Assembly (NCBI GenBank): GCA_910577445.1
Contig: CAJTMZ010000012.1
Coordinates: forward strand, 40,276 to 49,128
Direction: 5' to 3'
Source of the DNA: an uncultured Lachnospiraceae bacterium
Lineage (GTDB): Bacteria; Bacillota; Clostridia; Lachnospirales; Lachnospiraceae
DNA: 8,853 nucleotides
Under the pieces are notes generated by a model. That model made no database searches and was not told the origin of the DNA. It worked only from the letters and a program-made list of their open reading frames with translations. This document shows positions 1 to 5,961 of the stretch, in pieces. The position numbers and the translations under genes are program-made. Numbering within the stretch: the stretch's first letter is position 1; each line of letters begins with the position of its first letter.

Positions 1-322
1 TATTATTGTAAAGATTCAGCCTGACCGCGCAATCTCTTTTCCTGTTCGCTTCAAATTTCTTCTCCCAGAAATCCTGTCTTGATTTAGGCATATAGGCAAA
101 TTTACATCCACTATGTCTGTGCCAGAAACATCCGTTAATAAAAATCGCCGTATTATATTTTCGCAGATAAATATCCGGATGTCCATATATTTTATCAGAA
201 TTGAGACTGTACCTGTACCCACGGGCAAAAAGTATTTTTCTGAAGTACATTTCCGGTCCGGTATTTTTTGAACGGATAGCCGCCATATTCTTACTGCGTT
301 CCTCAGGGCTCTTAATATCCAT
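1..322 (-). CDS. vsr: Vsr-family very short patch repair (T:G mismatch) endonuclease, 3' end outside window
   Basis: The frame opens at ATG 322-320 and stays open to the left edge, giving 107 residues of a family usually about 135-155 long, so the C-terminus is missing only because the window ends. It starts with the typical S-P-E-E-R-S-K-N-M-A-A-I-R pattern (residues 5-17), then GHPDIYL (47-53) with the probable metal-binding Asp50, then GCFWHRH (64-70) with His68, His70 and Cys73 as likely catalytic/zinc-site residues. Asn63 sits where E. coli Vsr has His64. Vsr nicks DNA 5' of the T in T:G mismatches produced by deamination of 5-methylcytosine, so it protects the sites methylated by the adjacent methyltransferase. 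The ATG follows the endonuclease stop directly (TAA-ATG), with a GAGG ribosome site at 331-334. The family call is secure; mismatch specificity is inferred from family and context. Confidence 0.94.
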   Translation of the reverse strand, partial: MDIKSPEERSKNMAAIRSKNTGPEMYFRKILFARGYRYSLNSDKIYGHPDIYLRKYNTAIFINGCFWHRHSGCKFAYMPKSRQDFWEKKFEANRKRDCAVRLNLYNN

Positions 323-1498
323 TTATTTACCCTCAATCATCTTCACATACTGAACAAACCGGGAAATTGTCCATATTCTTTCTCTTCTGTCTTTTGGATA
401 AGCTGTAATATATGGTTTTGGGACCACCAATATTACATTTTCCGACTGCATCTCATCCATCTGTGTTCCTGAAATCCCCTGCTGCAGTGTACAAAGGTAT
501 TTGGGCTTATCTCTCAACCTGTCCGCCTCATTTATCACCTGCCGCCACCGGTCTTTACAGGTTGTTTTTGCTGCAAGGGAAATCAGATAATCTGCCGAAA
601 AACTATAGTCATGATATGCTTCCTGTGACGGGAAAAGAAAATCCGGCTTTTTATTTCCTTCTGTCACCGCCTGTGATGCATAATCTATCCCATTACTGTC
701 AAATATGGCGGACAGGTGGTGTTCCAGACTTTTCCCCGCACGGCTTTTTCTCCGGTTTAAAACCATATTGGCAACTCTGACAAATTCATCTACTGACTGA
801 AATCCTTTTTTGAGGATTTCCCCGTACCTGGCATGCTCTAATGCCCTGAAAAGAGTATATTCCATATTTGTCCAGTCTATAATTTTCTTATCAGGATTGG
901 ATATAATCTCCTCAACATGATTATAAACTTTATGCTCAATGGCTCTGGCCGCTTCCGACATGACTTCCGATGTCGGGAAATCCACATCAAGATTATCCAG
1001 GAAATCCGAAATAGCCAGTTTTTCCTGCGCTTCCAAAGACATTCTTTCCACATCTATAAGACTGTTGGTTTCTGTTGGACTGATTCCAAAAGTATCCAGA
1101 AACTCCTCTATTTCTTCATCGGTTTCCAGAAAATACCCACTGTAATCACTATTTGTCTGTCTGGTAAATACAAATAGTGCGCCTGTCTGCTCCGGTTTCA
1201 GAAAAGGGAACCCTCTGCCAAACTTTGTGATTCTCAGTTCATTTTTACTTTCGTAATATGTAAAACAACTATCTGTTATAAAATCACCTTGCCATTTGAT
1301 TTTTATAGTTCTCTTGGGAATCCTTTCCTGTTGCAGCTCCCAATCGCAAAACAGCATTTCCACCGCAGATTTCGAAATTAAAATTCCCGACTGATGTCCT
1401 CCCGTCGCCCCCGTATCATTTGCAGAAAGAAATTTGCAAAATCCTTTTTCACTGTTTAATACTGACTGTATCGCCTGACCGGCATATCCCGCTGACAC
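323..1498 (-). CDS. EcoRII-like type II (probably type IIE) restriction endonuclease, predicted CCWGG
   Basis: This 391-residue protein is close to the roughly 400 residues of EcoRII. The N-terminal part (about 1-170) looks like the EcoRII effector-DNA-binding domain, with the motif S-A-N-D-T-G-A-T-G-G-H-Q at 25-36. The C-terminal part (about 240-390) matches the EcoRII-C nuclease domain: K-K-P-D-F-L-F-P at 283-290 and A-A-K-T-T-C-K-D-R-W-R-Q at 309-320, giving the Asp286...Lys311 pair of a PD-(D/E)xK centre, then T-L-Q-Q-G-I-S at 337-343. EcoRII needs a second recognition site as allosteric effector; the conserved N-terminal domain suggests the same here. The start is GTG 1498-1496, directly after the methyltransferase stop, with ribosome site AAGGTGA at 1504-1510. 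Cleavage of unmethylated CCWGG is inferred from both domains and the Dcm-like partner; CCNGG (SsoII type) is the main alternative. No truncation or frameshift is seen. Confidence 0.92.
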   Translation of the reverse strand: MSAGYAGQAIQSVLNSEKGFCKFLSANDTGATGGHQSGILISKSAVEMLFCDWELQQERIPKRTIKIKWQGDFITDSCFTYYESKNELRITKFGRGFPFLKPEQTGALFVFTRQTNSDYSGYFLETDEEIEEFLDTFGISPTETNSLIDVERMSLEAQEKLAISDFLDNLDVDFPTSEVMSEAARAIEHKVYNHVEEIISNPDKKIIDWTNMEYTLFRALEHARYGEILKKGFQSVDEFVRVANMVLNRRKSRAGKSLEHHLSAIFDSNGIDYASQAVTEGNKKPDFLFPSQEAYHDYSFSADYLISLAAKTTCKDRWRQVINEADRLRDKPKYLCTLQQGISGTQMDEMQSENVILVVPKPYITAYPKDRRERIWTISRFVQYVKMIEGK

Positions 1499-2644
1499 TC
1501 AAATCACCTTCCTTTGCAGTACCTCTTCCATAACCTCTAATTCTTCTATCTTTTTCACTATCAGCTGTGCCACATTCTCCATCAACGGTACCACAACAGA
1601 GTTTCCGAATTGCTTATACGCCTGCGTATCAGACACGGGAATCCGAAAACTGTCCGAAAATCCCTGAAGTCTTGCACACTCACGAGGCGTTAATCTTCTG
1701 GGATTCCTTCCTGCCTGTTCAATCAGAATTTCCGAACCATCTTTATAGTACCGGGCACTGATTGTCCTGGATATTCCGTCTAATGGCGCTATCCCATAAC
1801 CAAAGCCATTTCCTGCCGCCTTATGCTTCGCAGCATAATTTTGAAGATATGTCCATAATTTGTCTGATAATGTATATTTGTCATCTACTTCCTGTTCCAG
1901 AATATCTCTTATTACCGGCCGGTGTTTCTTTGGAGTCAGCTTAAATTCAAAACCAAAATCCTGTCCATATCTTTCCCTGTCAAATCCTACAATAAGAATA
2001 CGTTCCCGATGTTGCGGAACATAAATCTGCCCATCCAGCACATCACTGAAAACCTCATAATTTAACTCGTCAAGGGATTCCAGTATTATCTGAAAAGTTC
2101 TGCCCCTGTCATGGCTACGCAGATTTTTAACATTTTCCAGCATAAATGCTTTCGGCCTTTTTTTCTTAAGAATCCTGCATACATCAAAAAATAAAGTTCC
2201 CTGTGTTTTATCCTCGAATCCTGTTGCCCTGCCAAGGCTGTTTTTCTTGGATACTCCTGCAATAGAAAAAGGCTGGCATGGGAATCCTGCAACCAGAATG
2301 TCATGGTCTGGTATAGTCTGGGCGTCGACTTGCGTAATATCACCTTCCGGCTGTTCGCCAAAATTGGCAAAATATGTCTGTTGGCTATATTTATTCCATT
2401 CACTGGAATAGACGCAACGACCGCCTGCTTTTTCAAATGCAACCCTCATACCACCAATACCGGCAAACAAATCAATAAATGTAAAATATGAATTGCGTAT
2501 TTCACACTGTTTTCTCTTCATATCCGTAATATAGCAGGCCACAGCTTCTCTTATACAATCCTGCATGGTCTGGTCTGCTGTCAGGGAATATGCGTTTATT
2601 TCATTATATAACTCATCATCTATACGCAAATGTACCTGTTTCAT
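1499..2644 (-). CDS. Dcm/M.EcoRII-like DNA cytosine-5 methyltransferase with N-terminal ribbon-helix-helix domain
   Basis: The protein has 381 residues from ATG 2644. It transfers a methyl group from S-adenosylmethionine to C5 of cytosine. The C5 motifs occur in order: I F-I-D-L-F-A-G-I-G-G (56-65), IV P-C-Q-P-F-S (122-127) with nucleophile Cys123, VI E-N-V-K-N (170-174), VIII Q-H-R-E-R-I (211-216), IX R-R-L-T-P-R-E-C-A-R (316-325) and X Q-A-Y-K-Q-F-G-N-S-V (341-350). The stretch V-S-K-K-N-S-L-G-R-A (131-140) and the target-recognition segment with G-N-G-F-G-Y-G (278-284) and S-A-R-Y-Y-K-D-G (296-303) closely resemble E. coli Dcm, supporting CCWGG. Residues 2-44 look like a ribbon-helix-helix DNA-binding domain, with strand K-Q-V-H-L-R-I and two helices ending I-R-E-A-V-A-C-Y-I. 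The frame extends upstream to a TTG at 2716, but that lies on the promoter -35 box, whereas ATG 2644 has an ideal ribosome site. The gene leads the restriction operon. Confidence 0.96.
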   Translation of the reverse strand: MKQVHLRIDDELYNEINAYSLTADQTMQDCIREAVACYITDMKRKQCEIRNSYFTFIDLFAGIGGMRVAFEKAGGRCVYSSEWNKYSQQTYFANFGEQPEGDITQVDAQTIPDHDILVAGFPCQPFSIAGVSKKNSLGRATGFEDKTQGTLFFDVCRILKKKRPKAFMLENVKNLRSHDRGRTFQIILESLDELNYEVFSDVLDGQIYVPQHRERILIVGFDRERYGQDFGFEFKLTPKKHRPVIRDILEQEVDDKYTLSDKLWTYLQNYAAKHKAAGNGFGYGIAPLDGISRTISARYYKDGSEILIEQAGRNPRRLTPRECARLQGFSDSFRIPVSDTQAYKQFGNSVVVPLMENVAQLIVKKIEELEVMEEVLQRKVI

Positions 2645-2649
2645 CGTTC

Positions 2650-2656
2650 TCACCTC
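2650..2656 (-). promoter_or_regulatory. Ribosome binding site fixing the methyltransferase start at 2644
   Basis: GAGGTGA lies 5 nt before ATG 2644, a near-ideal match to the 16S anti-Shine-Dalgarno sequence. It decides between this ATG and the in-frame upstream TTG at 2716, which falls upstream of the predicted transcription start. Confidence 0.8.
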
Positions 2657-2687
2657 TGGGATTTTTTTTGTACCTGATTTTTCCCCT

Positions 2688-2716
2688 ATTATACTACCGG
2701 TAAAAACCGAAATCAA
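2688..2716 (-). promoter_or_regulatory. Predicted sigma-A-type promoter of the restriction-modification operon
   Basis: On the minus strand the -35 box is TTGATT (2716-2711) and the -10 box is a perfect TATAAT (2693-2688), separated by exactly 17 bp. Transcription would start near 2681, leaving a leader of roughly 37 nt before ATG 2644. The spacer holds a short inverted repeat (2698-2709) and the upstream DNA is AT-rich with a longer one (2722-2750). It is a near-consensus, probably strong promoter that would express the operon independently of the polysaccharide genes. The boxes are read directly; activity is inferred. Confidence 0.75.
2698..2709. promoter_or_regulatory. Inverted repeat CGGT-AAAA-ACCG inside the promoter spacer (candidate operator)
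   Basis: The perfect 4-bp arms CGGT and ACCG flank an AAAA centre and lie wholly between the -35 and -10 boxes. A protein bound here would block RNA polymerase. The obvious candidate is the ribbon-helix-helix domain of the methyltransferase encoded just downstream, as such dimers bind short palindromes. The repeat is short enough to arise by chance. Confidence 0.35.
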
Positions 2717-2721
2717 GTGTT

Positions 2722-2750
2722 TTTATCGAATATATGTTCTTTTCGATTAA
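2722..2750. repeat. Imperfect 9-bp inverted repeat upstream of the promoter (candidate operator)
   Basis: The arms TTTATCGAA (2722-2730) and TTCGATTAA (2742-2750) pair at 8 of 9 positions, with a perfect ATCGAA/TTCGAT core, across an 11-bp AT-rich centre. The repeat is centred about 55 bp upstream of the predicted transcription start, just outside the -35 box. It has no T-tract on the minus-strand RNA after it, so it is not a convincing terminator for the polysaccharide operon. A protein-binding site is the more likely reading. Confidence 0.45.
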
Positions 2751-2793
2751 TTTAATTCTCTGTATAAAGTTATGTTCATCAAATTTTATAATG

Positions 2794-3903
2794 TTAATTC
2801 ACATCCGACAATATCGGCACCATATCATGGAACATAAACGTCTCATAAGGCAGTATCCGAAGGCCGTCCCCTCCCGCTTTCATCAGAATAAACACCCCGA
2901 AATAAAGAACTGCCGCCGCGGCCACGCCGCCTGTAAGCAGCTTTCTGAGCTTCGGATTTTCAATCCCCGAAAGCAGCGCGGGCAGGAAAAAAATATGCGT
3001 GACGGTCAAATAATACCCGATTCTGGAAATCACCGGAAGAAACGAGCAGCACACATACATCGCAAGGGCCCCCAAATTACAGTAAAAGTAAAATCTGTTC
3101 CGCCGGTTTTCCTTCACCGACTTTTTATAGAGCATCAGTGATAATAAAAGCACCGCCAGACAGCGCGCGATATTCACCAGACTGGTGCCGCCCTCGAGAT
3201 ACTCCGTGTCCTCATAGGTAGGATATAGAAATACCACCACTTTCAGGTAAAAATCCTGCATGAAAAAAAAGGTGGAGCAGAAAAGGGCCGCAATCGCAAG
3301 CTGCCACTTTTTCCATGCATGGGACGCCAGAATATACAGCGGAAACACCACCAGAAGCGACTTGTGCAGCGTCGCCCCAAGAAGTACCAGAAGCAGAAAC
3401 TTCCCCCACTCCTTCCGAAGCACGCATGGAATCGCATACACCGCTATTGCAAGAGCCAGATAATACCGCACCGTGTTAAAGGACTGAAAATAATACCCGA
3501 ACGCCATAAAAAGGAAAAAGCTGAAAGCAAAGGAATCCGCCTGCCGGTAAATGGCAATCAGAAACAGCAGTATGGTAAAGAATGCAAAAAAGGCAAAAAC
3601 CAGCAGATAATTTTCAAACCCGCTCAGCCCGTAGAGAATCTTTACAATCTGATTAAACCCCACCTCCGTGGGCACAAAGGCGTCACAGCGAATCAGGTGC
3701 ATAAACTCCACATATTTGGCGTAATCGTTCCCCACATTGAGTCTGCAGGCGGAAACCGCAAACAGGATAAGAAAAACAGCAGATAAGCACAGCGCATTCA
3801 GCATCTGCTGTCTGCTCACCATGCCCTGCCGTATTCTGCAATGATTATCTACCAACATTCCCAAAGCAGCCGTAAGCACCGCCGCCAGAATATATATGAC
3901 CAT
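2794..3903 (-). CDS. EpsG-family membrane protein, probable exopolysaccharide (Wzy-like) polymerase
   Basis: This 369-residue protein is almost entirely hydrophobic, with about ten predicted membrane segments. Family marks are R-L-N-V-G-N-D-Y-A-K-Y (54-64), matching the R..VG.DY..Y loop of EpsG proteins, E-V-G-F-N near 80-84, F-N-T-V-R-Y-Y-L-A (142-150) and L-G-A-T-L-H-K-S-L-L (175-184). EpsG proteins sit in the cytoplasmic membrane and are thought to polymerise lipid-linked repeat units of surface polysaccharide. The start ATG 3903-3901 has an AGAGGA site upstream. The gene is last in the polysaccharide block, and 149 bp separate its TAA from the methyltransferase ATG. No flippase is present in the window, so the polymerase role rests on family and context. 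Wzy-type proteins diverge strongly; the sugar linkage made cannot be inferred. Confidence 0.85.
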   Translation of the reverse strand: MVIYILAAVLTAALGMLVDNHCRIRQGMVSRQQMLNALCLSAVFLILFAVSACRLNVGNDYAKYVEFMHLIRCDAFVPTEVGFNQIVKILYGLSGFENYLLVFAFFAFFTILLFLIAIYRQADSFAFSFFLFMAFGYYFQSFNTVRYYLALAIAVYAIPCVLRKEWGKFLLLVLLGATLHKSLLVVFPLYILASHAWKKWQLAIAALFCSTFFFMQDFYLKVVVFLYPTYEDTEYLEGGTSLVNIARCLAVLLLSLMLYKKSVKENRRNRFYFYCNLGALAMYVCCSFLPVISRIGYYLTVTHIFFLPALLSGIENPKLRKLLTGGVAAAAVLYFGVFILMKAGGDGLRILPYETFMFHDMVPILSDVN

Positions 3904-3962
3904 AGCTTCCTCTTTTCACCACAAATCTTTTCCCCGGATTCCCTGCCTTTTTCAAAAACAAA

Positions 3963-4760
3963 TTACTTTCTCGCTTTCGCCTGCCGCATTCCCTGCCGCA
4001 TCCAGCCAAAGGCCCTGCCAAAAGAAATATCCGCAAGCATCCCGCTTTTTTTCACAACGCCGTGGATAACCAGAAACCGCATTGCAAACAGATTGGCCAA
4101 AACGCCGTAAAGATGGCGGTAGAGCACGCCTCTGTCCACAAAAAACTTTTCATTGTAGCCCTTAAACCAGGTGGACTGTCTGTAAACCTCCCGGCCAAGC
4201 TCCGCCGTATCCGCATACAAATGAAGCCCCTTTTTCAGGCAGTCATGCAAAAACAAACTGTCCTCCCCGTTGCTGTACCTTGCCCCTCCCCCGAAAAGGA
4301 GAGAAAAGCCCACATTCGCCCTGCGGAGCGCTTCCAGCCTCGCGGCCACGGCGTAGGTGGGATATCTTCCGTAATTATACCAGCGTATCCGTCTGCAGGT
4401 TTCATTATAATAAGTCGCTCTAAGCTCATCCACCCTGAAATTAAAGGTAATCAAATCCGCATCGGGATTTTTTTCGAAAGCGTCGAGAACTTTCCTTTCA
4501 TATCCGGAGTCAAATACAATATCCTCGTCGGAAAACAGGCAGATTTCTCCCTCCGCATGTAAAAGAGCGGTATTACGGCTAAGGCCGACCCCCCGCTCCG
4601 TCATGGAAAAACAGCGAATCAGCCTGTCCTTATGCAGATATTCCCTATAATCATAACGCCCGCATTGGTTGACAATAACGGCCTCCGTCTCCAGATTCAT
4701 CTTCTCCGCCAGCGTTTCAGGTTCCTGATTTACCGCCGCGGCAAGTACCTGTAATTTCAT
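3963..4760 (-). CDS. Family 2 glycosyltransferase (GT-A fold), polysaccharide biosynthesis
   Basis: The gene encodes 265 residues from ATG 4760. The beginning M-K-L-Q-V-L-A-A-A-V-N-Q and the segment A-V-I-V-N-Q-C (27-33) fit a Firmicute family 2 subgroup often found in capsule loci. Further marks are G-V-G-L-S-R-N-T-A-L (57-66), the nucleotide-sugar/metal motif S-D-E-D (77-80), D-A-D-L-I-T-F (100-106) and the acceptor-side motif N-G-E-D-S-L-F-L (164-171), whose acidic residue is the probable catalytic base. It likely adds one sugar to the lipid-linked repeat unit at the inner face of the membrane; donor and acceptor are unknown. An in-frame ATG at 4778 would add six residues (M-R-R-K-Q-G), but the AGGAG overlapping it serves better as ribosome site for 4760, and family proteins usually start with M-K. 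It lies 59 bp before the EpsG-like gene. Confidence 0.88.
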   Translation of the reverse strand: MKLQVLAAAVNQEPETLAEKMNLETEAVIVNQCGRYDYREYLHKDRLIRCFSMTERGVGLSRNTALLHAEGEICLFSDEDIVFDSGYERKVLDAFEKNPDADLITFNFRVDELRATYYNETCRRIRWYNYGRYPTYAVAARLEALRRANVGFSLLFGGGARYSNGEDSLFLHDCLKKGLHLYADTAELGREVYRQSTWFKGYNEKFFVDRGVLYRHLYGVLANLFAMRFLVIHGVVKKSGMLADISFGRAFGWMRQGMRQAKARK

Positions 4761-4791
4761 CCCCTGTTTTCTCCTCATGCCGTCCCGCTCC

Positions 4792-4805
4792 GCCCTTTAC
4801 AGGGC
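4792..4805 (-). other. Small intergenic RNA hairpin with GUAA (GNRA-type) tetraloop
   Basis: Between the Wzz-like gene and the downstream glycosyltransferase the minus-strand transcript reads GCCCU-GUAA-AGGGC, a perfect 5-bp stem closed by a GNRA tetraloop, just ahead of the AGGAG at 4771-4775. No U-tract follows, so it is not a terminator. It could be an RNA-stability or processing element, or chance in a G+C-rich gap. Confidence 0.3.
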
Positions 4806-4824
4806 CGTGCCGCCGGCCGGATGC

Positions 4825-5961
4825 TCAGGCAAAATACCTGTTCAAAAATTCCTCGTCGGCCTGGGCAATCACCATACCTATAATGTTACAGTCCTGATTG
4901 TTGAGAAGCGTCAAAATTCTGGACGTCTTTCTTCCCACGTCCTTTCCGAAAGGAAGAAGCAGAATCACCGCGCCCGCTTCCCGGATTTTCCGGCATTCCT
5001 CCTCCGACAAAATGTTCTCTCCGAAAGCCGTTATTTCCCATTCGCCTTTTTCCTGGACTTCCTTTGTCTTTGCCTTGTACCAGCCAAAGTCTTCCTCTTC
5101 CTTTACGCCTCCGCTGCTTCCCATAATATCCGTTTCTTCCCGGTTTAAAAGCCGCTCCAGCTCCAGTCCCCGTACGTCCGCGTGATTGTCCATATCCACA
5201 ACGGCAAGCGTTCTGTTATCGCCCATGGCGTAACGGATATTGGCTTTCAACTCCCCGGCATAGGGCTGCAGCCCTTTCTGGTTTCTGGTCAGAATCCCAA
5301 GGGCAGGCATTTTGTATTTCTTTTCCACGTCCTCCTGGACGTACATGGATTCGTCCATCACATAATGGAATCCGATAATGAAAAGCGCAAGCACCCCAAG
5401 CGCTGCCGCTCCGGTCACGCAGGCGGAGGTGGTTCTGTTGTCCCAGTATACCCTCTCCGGCACGGTTGAGCGAATCACCTTAATCTGTTCAAGCTCGTCG
5501 CTGTTTTTTGCAAATTCCTTCAGCCCGTTTTCCACAGCGTTTCTGATTTCCCGGACAAACTTTTCATTATCGCCCCTGACCGTTATTGTGAGCAGGCGGA
5601 TGTCCGACAGAATTTCCGCAGTGGTGGATTCTCTCACATCGCTTTTTTCATAGCCGGGCAGCTCCTTCATCACAAGGTCAACGATGGGGTCGGAGTCCAG
5701 CAAATCGTTCCAGGTATATCCGTTATAATACTGATAAACCTCCCCGTTTTCGTCATGGTCAAAGCTGATATAAAGCTTCGATACCGCCTTATATTCCACC
5801 GGCATTTTCATGGAGCGCATCACCTGATAGGTAACGCCTCCGCAGGTGGCCCCCAGGACAATCAGCATAATGAGCAGCCACAATCGCTTTTGCAGGTACA
5901 GCACAAGCCGCTTCAAATCCATTCCTCTGTTTAAATATTCCTCATTCTTCTCTATCTTCAT
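4825..5961 (-). CDS. Wzz-like polysaccharide chain-length/co-polymerase protein with degenerate BY-kinase-like C-terminal domain
   Basis: This 378-residue protein has Wzz topology: a short cytoplasmic N-terminus, a membrane segment at about 27-47, an extracytoplasmic domain (about 48-178) and a second membrane segment at about 180-201. Such proteins control polymer length with the Wzy/EpsG polymerase. About 175 further residues follow. The stretch E-L-K-A-N-I-R-Y-A (237-245) recalls the E-x-x-R-x-L-R-T-N-I entry of BY-kinases, V-V-D-M-D (254-258) a Walker-like strand, and V-G-R-K-T-S-R-I-L plus I-I-G-M-V-I (342-350, 360-365) the end of the kinase fold. No Walker A GxxGxGK(S/T) and no C-terminal tyrosine cluster is visible, so the domain is probably catalytically dead. 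The start ATG 5961 overlaps the sugar transferase by 20 bp; M-D-L-K at 5922 is an alternative start. Confidence 0.82.
   Translation of the reverse strand: MKIEKNEEYLNRGMDLKRLVLYLQKRLWLLIMLIVLGATCGGVTYQVMRSMKMPVEYKAVSKLYISFDHDENGEVYQYYNGYTWNDLLDSDPIVDLVMKELPGYEKSDVRESTTAEILSDIRLLTITVRGDNEKFVREIRNAVENGLKEFAKNSDELEQIKVIRSTVPERVYWDNRTTSACVTGAAALGVLALFIIGFHYVMDESMYVQEDVEKKYKMPALGILTRNQKGLQPYAGELKANIRYAMGDNRTLAVVDMDNHADVRGLELERLLNREETDIMGSSGGVKEEEDFGWYKAKTKEVQEKGEWEITAFGENILSEEECRKIREAGAVILLLPFGKDVGRKTSRILTLLNNQDCNIIGMVIAQADEEFLNRYFA

Noticed and set aside
16..336. Open frame of 106 codons on the minus strand overlapping the left-end gene
   Set aside because: Its translation has no recognisable motifs, while another minus-strand frame over the same bases reads as a clear Vsr protein open to the window edge.
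2645..2716. 24-residue N-terminal extension of the methyltransferase from a TTG at 2716
   Set aside because: That TTG is part of the predicted -35 box and lies upstream of the likely transcript start; ATG 2644 has an ideal ribosome site and begins the ribbon-helix-helix domain.
2722..2750. Rho-independent terminator for the polysaccharide operon
   Set aside because: The stem is AT-rich with an 11-nt loop, and in the transcript direction it is followed by A-rich rather than U-rich sequence.
2764..2789. TATAAA/TTTATA inverted repeat just downstream of the EpsG-like stop
   Set aside because: It is a weak all-AT 6-bp repeat in an AT-rich stretch, expected by chance, with no terminator T-tract.
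3319..3786. Plus-strand 155-codon open frame inside the EpsG-like gene
   Set aside because: It is a Lys/Arg/Gln-rich antisense shadow of a hydrophobic membrane protein, without a family motif.
4062..4562. Plus-strand 166-codon open frame opposite the glycosyltransferase
   Set aside because: It is antisense to a gene with clear family 2 glycosyltransferase motifs and shows no recognisable domain.
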